Source: an uncultured Bacteroidales bacterium
GTDB lineage: Bacteria; Bacteroidota; Bacteroidia; Bacteroidales; Muribaculaceae
NCBI GenBank assembly: GCA_900554345.1
Contig: USHH01000064.1
Coordinates: forward strand, 1-10,119
DNA length: 10,119 bases
Direction of reading: 5' to 3'
Below are positions 1-6,971 of this stretch, piece by piece (position 1 is the stretch's first letter; each line of letters begins with the position of its first letter). The translations under genes were made by a program, and so were the position numbers. The notes under the pieces are model-generated. The model ran no database searches and was not told the origin of the DNA. It saw nothing but the letters and a program-made list of their open reading frames with translations.

Positions 1-26
1 CACCTGACACCGAAACACTTAAAGAC

Positions 27-725
27 ATGGAAAAGAAAATCATCATAGCCATCGACGGCTATTCGTCGTCGGGCAAAAGCACTATGGCCAGGGCACTGGC
101 CGCCAAGACAGGATATACCTATATCGACTCAGGGGCCATGTATCGCGCCGTGACGCTCTACGCCATGCGCCACGGCATGATCGCCGACGGCCGGGTAGAC
201 CGCGAGGCGCTGGCCAAGGCGCTCCCTTCGCTCAGCATCTCATTCCGCAAGGCCGGGGCCGACGGACGCCAGCATACGCTGCTCAACGGCGAGGACGTGG
301 AGACCGAAATCCGCGACATGGCGGTGAGCTCATGGGTGAGCCCTGTGGCCGAGCTCCCGGAGGTGAGGCAAAGGCTCACGGCCCTGCAGCAGGAATACGG
401 CAGGGAGAAAGGGATAGTGATGGACGGCCGCGACATCGGCACCACCGTGTTTCCGCATGCCGAGATGAAGGTGTTTGTCGACGCCTCTCCCGAGGAGCGC
501 GCACGGCGGCGCCTGCTCGAGATGGAGGCCAAGGGGGAGCATCCCTCGTATGAGGAGGTATACGCCAACATAGTGAAGCGCGACCATATCGACACCAGCC
601 GCAAGGAGTCGCCGCTGCGCAAGGCTTCCGATGCCGTGAGCCTCGACAACAGCCGCATGACGGAGGCCGAGCAGCTGGAATGGCTCATGCGTCTCTTCCA
701 CGAAAAGACAGGCATAGAGATATGA
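27..725 (+). CDS. cmk: Cytidylate kinase (CMP/dCMP kinase)
   Basis: The 232-residue product is a cytosolic P-loop kinase that phosphorylates CMP and dCMP with ATP, recycling pyrimidine nucleotides. Visible motifs: P-loop GYSSSGKST at residues 11-19; DSGAMYRAV from D34, the usual start of the CMP-binding segment; MDGRDIGT at 132-139; a C-terminal RDHIDTSRKESPL segment followed by LDNS, which matches the lid and nucleotide-binding end of Cmk. The length fits the family (about 220-230). The ATG at 27 puts MEKKIIIAIDG right before the P-loop, as expected. No Shine-Dalgarno is seen. A TGA at 5-7 could be the stop of an upstream gene outside the window, which cannot be tested here. The stop overlaps the ispH start as ATGA (722-725), so the two are probably translationally coupled. 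Confidence 0.97.
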   Translation: MEKKIIIAIDGYSSSGKSTMARALAAKTGYTYIDSGAMYRAVTLYAMRHGMIADGRVDREALAKALPSLSISFRKAGADGRQHTLLNGEDVETEIRDMAVSSWVSPVAELPEVRQRLTALQQEYGREKGIVMDGRDIGTTVFPHAEMKVFVDASPEERARRRLLEMEAKGEHPSYEEVYANIVKRDHIDTSRKESPLRKASDAVSLDNSRMTEAEQLEWLMRLFHEKTGIEI

Positions 726-1597
726 AAATAGAGATCGACAAGAATTCGGGATTCTGCTTCGGGGTGGTCACCGCCATCCGCAAGGCCGAGGAGGAGCTCC
801 AGAGCAAGGGCGAGCTCTACTGCCTCGGCGACATAGTGCACAATGCCGGCGAGGTGGAGCGGCTGCGCAAGAAGGGACTTCTCACCATCACCCACAGCGA
901 GCTCGAGAAGCTCCACGACGTGAAGGTGCTGCTGCGTGCCCACGGCGAACCCCCCTCCACCTACGCCACGGCAGCGGCCAACAACGTCGAGATCATCGAC
1001 GCCACGTGTCCGGTGGTGCTCCAGCTCCAGCGGCGCATCAAGAAGGCCTATTCCGAAGGGATGGATGCCGAGCGCGCCGGAGGCCAGAAGCCGCTGATAG
1101 TGATCTACGGCAAGAACGGTCACGCGGAGGTCAACGGCCTCGTGGGACAGACCAACGGCGAGGCTGTGGTGATTCAGAACGCCTCTGAGCTCGACAAGGT
1201 GGACCTCGACCGCGACATACTCCTCTATTCGCAGACCACCAAGAGCCTCTCCGGATTCCGCGAGATAGTCGACGAGATCAAGCGCCGCAAGAAAAACGGG
1301 AAGTTTGAATATTTCGACACCATATGCCGCCAGGTGGCCAACCGCATGGAGCAGATGCGCGAGTTCGCCTCGGCCCATGAGGTGGTGATCTTCGTGAGCG
1401 GCGCCAAGAGCAGCAACGGCAAGGTGCTGTTTGAGCAGTGTCTGAAAGTGAATCCCCACACCTATCTCATCTCCGACGAGAGCGAGCTTAGGCCCGAATG
1501 GACCGAAGGGGCCGGAAGCGTCGGCATCTGCGGCGCCACGTCCACCCCGTTCTGGCTCATGGAGAGGGTGAGGGACGTACTCGGCGGCCATGAGTGA
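722..1597 (+). CDS. ispH: 4-hydroxy-3-methylbut-2-enyl diphosphate reductase (IspH/LytB)
   Basis: This 291-residue [4Fe-4S] enzyme does the last MEP-pathway step, reducing HMBPP to IPP and DMAPP. Three cluster cysteines are in place: C12 (SGFCFGV), C96 (DATCPVV) and C202 (DTICRQV). Active-site positions also match the family: H40, H74 (RAHGEPP), H134 and E136 (NGHAEVNG), the SQTT motif, and S230/N232 (AKSSNGK). Compared with the shorter E. coli spacing there are about ten extra residues before H134. An in-frame upstream ATG at 680 lies inside cmk; the ATG at 722 gives the canonical MKIEIDKNSGFCFGV start and is preferred. It overlaps cmk by 4 bp and tadA by 8 bp, so the three genes behave as one operon. 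Its products feed the polyprenyl donor used by MenA further along the window. Confidence 0.97.
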   Translation: MKIEIDKNSGFCFGVVTAIRKAEEELQSKGELYCLGDIVHNAGEVERLRKKGLLTITHSELEKLHDVKVLLRAHGEPPSTYATAAANNVEIIDATCPVVLQLQRRIKKAYSEGMDAERAGGQKPLIVIYGKNGHAEVNGLVGQTNGEAVVIQNASELDKVDLDRDILLYSQTTKSLSGFREIVDEIKRRKKNGKFEYFDTICRQVANRMEQMREFASAHEVVIFVSGAKSSNGKVLFEQCLKVNPHTYLISDESELRPEWTEGAGSVGICGATSTPFWLMERVRDVLGGHE

Positions 1598-2045
1598 CAT
1601 CGCGGAGCTCGACGAGCACTACATGCGGCTGGCCCTCGAGGAGGCGAGGGGCGGAGGCGCGGAGGGCGAGGTGCCCGTCGGCGCGGTGGTGGTGTGCGGC
1701 GGAAGAATCGTAGCCAAGGCCCACAACATGACGGAAAGGCTCGGCGACGTGACGGCCCACGCGGAGATGCTCGCCCTGACGGCGGCGGCCAACGCCCTCG
1801 GCGGCAAGTATCTGCCGCAGTGCACGCTCTACGTCACCCTCGAGCCCTGCCCGATGTGTGCCGGCGCCATCGGATGGAGCCAGATCGGACGGGTGGTGTG
1901 GGGGGCCTCCGACCCCAAACGGGGATTCCGCCGTTTCGCGGCCGATTCCAAGGGCCCGCTGCATAAGCGCACGGCCGTCAGCGAGGGTGTGCTCGCCGGG
2001 GAGGGGGCGGCGCTCATGAAATCGTTTTTCGGCCGAAAAAGATGA
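1590..2045 (+). CDS. tadA: tRNA-specific adenosine deaminase TadA
   Basis: This is a 151-residue zinc deaminase that converts A34 to inosine in the anticodon of tRNA-Arg(ACG), allowing decoding of CGN codons. The cytidine-deaminase fold signature is complete: N46, H57-A-E59 (proton shuttle glutamate) and P86-C87-P-M-C90-A-G-A, so zinc would be held by H57, C87 and C90. The segment EVPVGAVVV at 27-35 and the tail GPLHKRTAVSEGVL with a basic end are typical of TadA rather than free-base cytosine or guanine deaminases. The start ATG lies 8 bp inside ispH, consistent with coupling. Its stop codon is the first base-paired part of a small terminator-like hairpin. A related deaminase with another substrate is less likely but cannot be excluded from sequence. 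Confidence 0.93.
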   Translation: MSDIAELDEHYMRLALEEARGGGAEGEVPVGAVVVCGGRIVAKAHNMTERLGDVTAHAEMLALTAAANALGGKYLPQCTLYVTLEPCPMCAGAIGWSQIGRVVWGASDPKRGFRRFAADSKGPLHKRTAVSEGVLAGEGAALMKSFFGRKR

Positions 2046-2071
2046 TGAAAGTTTTCATTACCCTTTTTTTT
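2043..2071 (+). terminator. Probable weak intrinsic terminator after tadA
   Basis: Starting at the tadA stop, ATGAA (2045-2049) pairs with TTCAT (2054-2058) across a 4-base loop; T2043-A2060 and a G-U pair may extend it. CCC and then eight T follow (2064-2071). The stem is short and AT-rich and three C separate it from the T-run, so efficiency may be low. Its position at the end of the operon supports the call. Confidence 0.5.
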
Positions 2072-2082
2072 GACTAACTTTG
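2053..2082 (+). promoter_or_regulatory. Bacteroidota-type promoter for the 2165 gene group
   Basis: TAACTTTG at 2075-2082 is an exact match to the TAnnTTTG -7 box of the primary sigma factor of Bacteroidota. A TTTC at 2053-2056, 18 bp upstream, is a plausible weak -33 box and lies within the terminator hairpin of the preceding operon. Transcription would start near 2088, giving a leader of about 75 nt before the ATG at 2165. Confidence 0.65.
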
Positions 2083-2112
2083 CAGCATCAGGAACCATAC
2101 GCTCCTGACTGC
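2082..2112 (+). promoter_or_regulatory. Stem-loop at the predicted 5' end of the ADP-ribosylglycohydrolase mRNA
   Basis: TCAGGA (2088-2093) pairs perfectly with TCCTGA (2103-2108) around the 9-base loop ACCATACGC. GCAG (2082-2085) can pair with CTGC (2109-2112) with two bulged bases. The stem begins where the transcript is expected to begin, so it may be a 5'-end stabiliser, a leader element, or at the DNA level an operator. The function is inferred; only the inverted repeat is observed. Confidence 0.4.
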
Positions 2113-2164
2113 CGTCTCCTTCAGAAGCGGCTGCAACATCTAAACTATCTTCTTCTATATTCTA

Positions 2165-3112
2165 ATGGGCCTTACACTTAAAGAAAAAGCATCGGGCGCC
2201 CTCTATGGATACGCCATCGGCGACGCCCTCGGCCTCGGCTCTGAATTCATGACGCTCCCTGAGCGGAAGATGCGCTATCCCCAGGGGCTCAGAGACTACA
2301 GCCAGATTATCCGCGACCTCCACCGCAGCAACTGGAAGCCGGGGGAATGGACCAACGACACCACGATAATCCTGCTGCTCATCGACAGCGTGGCGCGCCG
2401 GGGATGCCTCGACCTCAAGGACTATGCCGCCGAACTCAGGCGCTGGAGCGACGGCAACACCATCGACAACTGCGCCTGCATGCGGTGGGTGCTCTCCCGC
2501 GAGGAATATCTCTCGGACCCAGTGGGTGTCTCGCGGGCTGAATGGAAACGCATTAAAAACCTCGACGCCACCAACGAGGGGCTCGGCCGAGGCCTCTTCG
2601 GGGGCATGTGGCGCGACTCAGGCGACCTCGTCGCAGAGTCGCTCACGGCCATGACCCACGCCTCGCCACGCTGCGAGGCCGCATCGAGAGTGATCGCCCG
2701 CATGGCACACGACCTCACCTGGAACGACCGCGAGACTCCCTACGAGGAGCTCCTCGCATTCGCCCGCGAGATCGACAGGACAGTGGCCGCATATGTGGAG
2801 ATGGCACGCCACGGCAGGCTCTCCGAGCTCAACCTCGACGAGCCTTCCACATATAATTATGTACGCAAGACGATGGCGGCCGCTCTCTGGGTGCTCTGGC
2901 ACTGCGAGAGCCCCGCGGAGGGAATCACCACCCTCTGCGATGCCGCAGGCGACGCAGACACCAACGCAGCGCTGGGCGGCGCGCTGCTCGGCCTTAAATA
3001 CGGCGGCGCCTCCATGCCCCGCAATCTTATCGACGGCCTCAGCAACCGCGACGAGATAGAGAGCCGCGTGCCGCTGCTCATCGACGCCATCCAGACTGAA
3101 TTCCACCCGTGA
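2165..3112 (+). CDS. ADP-ribosylglycohydrolase (DraG/ARH) family protein
   Basis: The 315-residue protein is an all-helical DraG/ARH-family hydrolase. Family members remove ADP-ribose from proteins, nucleic acids or small molecules using two divalent metals. Visible family features: N-terminal GALYGYAIGDALGLGSEF (11-28), WTNDTT (62-67), and the C-terminal metal motif GDADTNAALGGALLG, with D263, D265 and T266 as expected ligands. Two deviations stand out. The first aspartate of the usual T-D-D-T ligand motif is Asn64, and the usual N-G-x-x-M-R segment reads N137-E-G-L-G-R142. No signal peptide or membrane segment is seen, so it is cytosolic. It leads a co-directional run with menA, an AlkD-like gene and dnaB, but that neighbourhood does not point to a substrate. 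Family membership is secure; activity and target are unknown. Confidence 0.85.
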   Translation: MGLTLKEKASGALYGYAIGDALGLGSEFMTLPERKMRYPQGLRDYSQIIRDLHRSNWKPGEWTNDTTIILLLIDSVARRGCLDLKDYAAELRRWSDGNTIDNCACMRWVLSREEYLSDPVGVSRAEWKRIKNLDATNEGLGRGLFGGMWRDSGDLVAESLTAMTHASPRCEAASRVIARMAHDLTWNDRETPYEELLAFAREIDRTVAAYVEMARHGRLSELNLDEPSTYNYVRKTMAAALWVLWHCESPAEGITTLCDAAGDADTNAALGGALLGLKYGGASMPRNLIDGLSNRDEIESRVPLLIDAIQTEFHP

Positions 3113-3149
3113 CCGGACCTTAACGACTTCAACCACCGTTCCACCGAAT

Positions 3150-4037
3150 ATGAAGAATCCCTGGATAGAGGCCATGAGGCTCCGTACCCTGCCGGTGTGC
3201 CTGGCCGGAGTGGCGGCAGGCACCGGAGTGGCATGCTATCTCCACAGCTTCTCTCCCCTCCCCATGGCGATCTGCCTGCTCTTCGCGATCATCGCCCAGA
3301 TAGCGAGCAATTTCGCCAATGAATACTACGACTACGCCAACGGACTCGACAGGAAAGGCCGCGAGGGTTTCCGCCGAGGCGTGACCGAAGGCGACATAGA
3401 GCCACGAAAGATGCGCGCGGCCACCTATCTGCTGCTCGCCGTCGACTCCCTGCTCGGATGCTCCCTGATAGCCTGGGGGGGCTGGTGGCTCATTGTGCCA
3501 GGCATCCTCATAGCCCTCTTCGCCGTGGGCTACAGCACAGGCCCATGGCCTCTAAGCCACCACGGACTCGGCGACATAGCCGTAATCGTATTCTTCGGAT
3601 TCGTGCCCGTCTACTTCACCGCCTACGTCCAGACCGGCATGTGGGATATGGGAGCCACAGTATGGCTGACAGGGCTCGCCATCGGCCTTATGGGAGCAGA
3701 CGTATTGATAGTGAACAACTACCGAGACGCCGACGACGACAGAGCCGTGGGCAAACACACTACCGTGGTGATATTCGGCCGCAAGGCCATGAGCACGGTC
3801 TACCTGCTCAACGGCCTCGTGGCCATCACGGCCCTCACGCTCACCGGCTCCCCGCAGCAGCCCTACTGGACAGTCGCAGGGCGCCTGGCATTCATCTCCG
3901 CACATCTCCTGCTCTGGAACCGGCTCCGATCGCGCAGCGGCAGAGAGCTCAACGACATCCTGAAATGGACGTCGATCCTCCTGCTCCTCACCGCCATCTA
4001 TCAGCTCTGCATGTTCGCAGTCTGGCCGAAACCCTGA
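3150..4037 (+). CDS. menA: 1,4-dihydroxy-2-naphthoate polyprenyltransferase MenA
   Basis: The 295-residue integral membrane protein is a UbiA-superfamily prenyltransferase that attaches a polyprenyl chain to DHNA to make demethylmenaquinone, the step before final methylation of menaquinone. The first aspartate-rich region is NFANEYYDYANGLD (about 54-67) and the second is NNYRDADDDRAVGK (from N189), the latter diagnostic for MenA rather than UbiA. About eight to nine hydrophobic helices alternate with short loops, as in the family. The N-terminal IEAMRLRTLPVCLAGVAAG is typical. It starts 37 bp after the previous gene, with no terminator between, and likely shares its transcript. Menaquinone is the usual respiratory quinone in this phylum, which fits. 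Confidence 0.95.
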   Translation: MKNPWIEAMRLRTLPVCLAGVAAGTGVACYLHSFSPLPMAICLLFAIIAQIASNFANEYYDYANGLDRKGREGFRRGVTEGDIEPRKMRAATYLLLAVDSLLGCSLIAWGGWWLIVPGILIALFAVGYSTGPWPLSHHGLGDIAVIVFFGFVPVYFTAYVQTGMWDMGATVWLTGLAIGLMGADVLIVNNYRDADDDRAVGKHTTVVIFGRKAMSTVYLLNGLVAITALTLTGSPQQPYWTVAGRLAFISAHLLLWNRLRSRSGRELNDILKWTSILLLLTAIYQLCMFAVWPKP

Positions 4038-4048
4038 CCTTCCACCTT

Positions 4049-4078
4049 AATATACCATAATATACCGCAATATACCGC
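4049..4078 (+). repeat. Three tandem 10-bp units (AATATACC + 2 bases) before the AlkD-like gene
   Basis: AATATACC occurs at 4049-4056, 4059-4066 and 4069-4076, exactly 10 bp apart; the units read AATATACCAT, AATATACCGC and AATATACCGC. They fill most of the 44-bp gap between menA and the next start codon at 4082. A 10-bp period places each copy on the same helix face. The block also occupies the ribosome-entry region. Role unknown. Confidence 0.8.
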
Positions 4079-4081
4079 CAC

Positions 4082-4918
4082 ATGAAAGCAGCCACTGAAA
4101 TATCGTCTGAACTACGGGCTCTTTCCGACAGCGCCCAGGCCGCCAATCTCTCCCGCTTCTTCAAATGCGGCAAAGGGGATTACGGTGAAGGCGACCTCTT
4201 TCTCGGAGTGAGGGTGCCCGACACGAGAGCCATCGTGAAGCGCTACTGGAAAGGAGCCGCCACAGAAGACGTCGACCTCCTCACCCGCTCTCCCTACCAT
4301 GAAGAGAGGCTCGCCGGATTCCTGACACTTGTGGAGCTTTATACCCATGAGAAGAAAAAGAAGCGGGACGCCGACCCGGAAACCCTGGTCAACTTCTACC
4401 TCTCGATCATGGACCGGGGCAACAACTGGGACCTCGTCGACCTTGTGGCACCTAAGATCCTCGGCGACTACCTTCTCGCCCACCCGCACCTTCAGCCGCT
4501 CCTCTTCCAGCTCTCCTCCAGCGGCAACTTATGGAAGGAGAGGGTGAGCATCGTGGCCACGCTTCCCATCATCAAGTCGGGCGACTTCAGCCTCACCCTC
4601 GACCTCGCCATGCTCCTCGCGCCGCATCCACACGACCTCATCCACAAGGCCACGGGATGGATGCTCCGCGAGGTGGGAAAGAAAAACCAGCGCACTCTCC
4701 AGAATTTCCTCGACCGCCACTGCACGGAGCTATCACGCACCACCCTCTCCTACGCCACGGAGCGTCTCGAGGAGCGCCGCCGCATCTCCTACCGGCTTCA
4801 GCTCAACGAGGCGATCACTACACGACTCACCGGAAAGGCCCCGGCCCATATTCCCATGACCCGCAAGGTGAGCAGCATCAAGCCCGTGAAGAAAAACAGC
4901 AACACGCAGAAAAAATAA
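4082..4918 (+). CDS. AlkD-like DNA alkylation repair protein (HEAT-like repeat glycosylase)
   Basis: The 278-residue protein resembles the AlkD family, HEAT-like repeat DNA glycosylases that release N3- and N7-alkylated purines without base flipping. Expected catalytic-cleft residues appear at matching spacing: W116 and D120 in NNWDLVDL (AlkD W109/D113), R154 in LWKERVSIVA (AlkD R148) and W193 in HKATGWMLREVGK (AlkD W187). The N-terminal GKGDYGEGDLFLGVRVPDTR is typical of the family. The rather basic C-terminal tail after about residue 250 (KAPAHIPMTRKVSS...KKNSNTQKK) extends beyond the core and could contact DNA. The ATG at 4082 directly follows the 10-bp repeat block and has no visible Shine-Dalgarno. 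dnaB begins 27 bp downstream, so co-transcription is likely. Family assignment is strong; lesion range is inferred. Confidence 0.88.
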   Translation: MKAATEISSELRALSDSAQAANLSRFFKCGKGDYGEGDLFLGVRVPDTRAIVKRYWKGAATEDVDLLTRSPYHEERLAGFLTLVELYTHEKKKKRDADPETLVNFYLSIMDRGNNWDLVDLVAPKILGDYLLAHPHLQPLLFQLSSSGNLWKERVSIVATLPIIKSGDFSLTLDLAMLLAPHPHDLIHKATGWMLREVGKKNQRTLQNFLDRHCTELSRTTLSYATERLEERRRISYRLQLNEAITTRLTGKAPAHIPMTRKVSSIKPVKKNSNTQKK

Positions 4919-4945
4919 CAGCCGACCAACCGGCAAGACCTCATT

Positions 4946-6517
4946 ATGCCGACAACCGAACGCAAACCATACCGCGCCATACTCCCTCCTGCCGCCGACC
5001 CCACAGGCAAGCTGCCTCCCCACGACACCGACCTCGAGGAGGTGGTGCTCGGAGCCTGCATGCTCGAGAAGGACGCATACATGAACGTATGCGACGTGCT
5101 CGTGCCCGAAAGCTTCTACGACCCGAAAAACCAGAAGATATTCCAGGCCATCAGCACCCTGGGCCTCAACCAGCGCCCCATCGACATGATGACGGTCACC
5201 GAGCAGCTGCGCCAGGACGGCACCCTCGATGAAGTGGGAGGCGCCATCCATATCACGGAGCTGACGGCAAGCGTCTACTCCGCCGCCAACGTGGAATTCC
5301 ACGCCAGGATCATCGCTCAGAAATACCTGGCCCGCCGCCTCATCTCCTTCGCCTCGAAAATCGAGACCCTCGCCTTCGACGAGAGCAACGACGTCGACGA
5401 CCTCCTACAGGAGGCCGAGGGCAACCTCTTCGACATCTCGCAGACGCAGCTGAAGCGCGAGGTGACGCAGATCGACCCGGTGCTCAACCTCGCTCTGGAG
5501 CAGATACAGGCCGCCGCCAACACCGCCACCGGCCTCTCCGGCCTCGAGACAGGATATACCGAGCTCGACAGGATGACGTCGGGCTGGCAGAACTCCGACC
5601 TCGTGATCATTGCGGCGCGCCCCGCCATGGGCAAGACGGCCTTCGTGCTCTCCATGGCCAAGAACATGGCAATCGACCGCAACATCCCTATCGCCATATT
5701 CACCCTCGAGATGGCCAACGTGCAGCTCGTGAAGCGACTCATAAGCAACGTGGCCTCCCTGGAGGGCGAGAAGATCAAGAGCGGCCAGCTCTCGCAGGAG
5801 GAATGGGACCGACTCAACACCCGCCTGCGGAAGGTCTACAGCGCCCCCCTCTATCTCGACGAGACCCCGGGCCTCAGCATCACCGAGCTCCGCACAAAGG
5901 CACGCCGCCTCGTGAGGGAACGCGGAGTGAAACTCATCATGATCGACTACCTGCAGCTCATGAACGCCACCGGCCTCAAGCTCGGCAGCCGCGAGCAGGA
6001 GGTGAGCACCATCTCGCGCTCGCTGAAGGCACTGGCCAAGGAGCTCGACATCCCCATCATCGCCCTCTCGCAGCTCAACCGAAGCACCGAGACCCGTGAG
6101 GACAAGCGCCCGGTGCTCTCCGACCTCCGCGAGTCGGGCGCCATCGAGCAGGACGCCGATATCGTATGCTTCATCCACCGCCCGGAATACTACACCAAGT
6201 CGCCCGTCGACGGCGAGGGCAACGACATCCGCGGTCTCGCACAGCTTATCGTGGCCAAACACCGCAGCGGCGCCGTGGGCGACGTGAAGCTCCGCTTCGT
6301 GGCCCGCTACGCCAAGTTCGAAAACTGGGACGAGGGCTACGATACGGTGCAGAGCGCAATCGGGGGCGCCCCGGTGAAGATGGAGTCGAGGATGAACAGC
6401 GACACGACCCCTCCGCAGGAGCCGGAGGGCGGATTCCGATTCTCGGGGCCGTCGCCGATGTCGCCGATGCCCGACAACATGATGCCCCCTTCGGGAGAGC
6501 CCGACATCCCCTTCTGA
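4946..6517 (+). CDS. dnaB: Replicative DNA helicase DnaB
   Basis: The 523-residue hexameric helicase unwinds DNA at the replication fork and recruits primase. An N-terminal domain (about 20-125, starting LPPHDTDLEEVVLGACM) precedes a linker and a RecA-like domain. Walker A is ARPAMGKTAF, with K230 and T231; Walker B is LIMIDYLQLM with D334; the later ALSQLNRSTETREDKRPVLSDLRESGAIEQDAD block is characteristic. There is no intein or frameshift. From about residue 475 the protein ends in a low-complexity tail rich in Pro, Met and Gly that finishes EPDIPF, similar to the acidic C-terminal tip of single-stranded DNA-binding proteins. The ATG at 4946 gives a normal N-terminus. It is the last gene of the 2165-6517 run; no clear terminator is seen directly after it. 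Confidence 0.97.
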   Translation: MPTTERKPYRAILPPAADPTGKLPPHDTDLEEVVLGACMLEKDAYMNVCDVLVPESFYDPKNQKIFQAISTLGLNQRPIDMMTVTEQLRQDGTLDEVGGAIHITELTASVYSAANVEFHARIIAQKYLARRLISFASKIETLAFDESNDVDDLLQEAEGNLFDISQTQLKREVTQIDPVLNLALEQIQAAANTATGLSGLETGYTELDRMTSGWQNSDLVIIAARPAMGKTAFVLSMAKNMAIDRNIPIAIFTLEMANVQLVKRLISNVASLEGEKIKSGQLSQEEWDRLNTRLRKVYSAPLYLDETPGLSITELRTKARRLVRERGVKLIMIDYLQLMNATGLKLGSREQEVSTISRSLKALAKELDIPIIALSQLNRSTETREDKRPVLSDLRESGAIEQDADIVCFIHRPEYYTKSPVDGEGNDIRGLAQLIVAKHRSGAVGDVKLRFVARYAKFENWDEGYDTVQSAIGGAPVKMESRMNSDTTPPQEPEGGFRFSGPSPMSPMPDNMMPPSGEPDIPF

Positions 6518-6630
6518 CGTCCGGTCTCTACTGACGCCCGATATAAGAAAGATTAAAAATCCATATCCGCTGATGAACCACTTCGCCCCCGGCAATGTTA
6601 ATAAGATAAAATCAATAAATATCAAAGGTT

Positions 6631-6891
6631 ATGGACACTAAGGAAAAACATATCAGGGAAAACGAGGGCGTGGAGAAGCGTGAGCTACGCGAGCAGCGCG
6701 CCACCAGCGTGGAGCCCGGAATGACCGCCGACAGCCTCAGGGCCGAGGCAAGAAACAACAAGAGAAACGACACCCGGAAGATCAACCGTCTCTGGCTATG
6801 GCTCGGAGTGCTCGTGCTCGTAGCCATCCTCCTGTGGTGGCTCTTCAGCATCGGCCTCCTCGAGGATCTCGCAGGAGTATTCAACGGATAA
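6631..6891 (+). CDS. Small single-pass membrane protein, function unknown
   Basis: I do not recognise this 86-residue protein. Residues 1-50 are highly charged (many E, K, R) and probably helical or disordered. A strongly hydrophobic segment rich in W, L and V follows at about 53-75 (LWLWLGVLVLVAILLWWLF), then a short tail containing ED. Positive residues (RNNKRNDTRKINR) directly before the segment predict that the N-terminus stays in the cytoplasm. The gene has its own 113-bp upstream gap. The last 40 bp are AT-rich, but no TAnnTTTG box was found there, so it could be read from dnaB or from an unrecognised promoter. AAAGG lies only 2 bases before the ATG, too close for a normal ribosome site. 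A terminator follows 80 bp after the stop. Codon choice matches neighbouring genes, supporting real coding. Confidence 0.75.
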   Translation: MDTKEKHIRENEGVEKRELREQRATSVEPGMTADSLRAEARNNKRNDTRKINRLWLWLGVLVLVAILLWWLFSIGLLEDLAGVFNG

Positions 6892-6971
6892 GCTTAACTA
6901 CAACAGATAACACCCGGCCATTCAAAGTCCTTATCAAAGGGTTGTGTCAGATGATACATAAGACCGGGAAC

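Noticed and set aside
158..1600. A 480-codon open frame on the minus strand opposite cmk and ispH.
   Set aside because: It is a shadow of GC-rich coding on the other strand: it spans two well-identified genes and its His/Leu/Ala/Val-rich composition matches no family.
4531..5232. A 233-codon plus-strand frame spanning the end of the AlkD-like gene and the start of dnaB.
   Set aside because: It is in another frame of two recognised genes and its Arg/His/Pro-rich product is typical of a frame-shifted GC-rich gene.
5405..6625. A 406-codon minus-strand frame opposite dnaB.
   Set aside because: Same cause; dnaB on the plus strand is certain and the antisense protein has no recognisable domain.
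6590..6630. AT-rich stretch considered as the promoter of the 6631 gene.
   Set aside because: No TAnnTTTG box on the plus strand; base composition alone is not enough.
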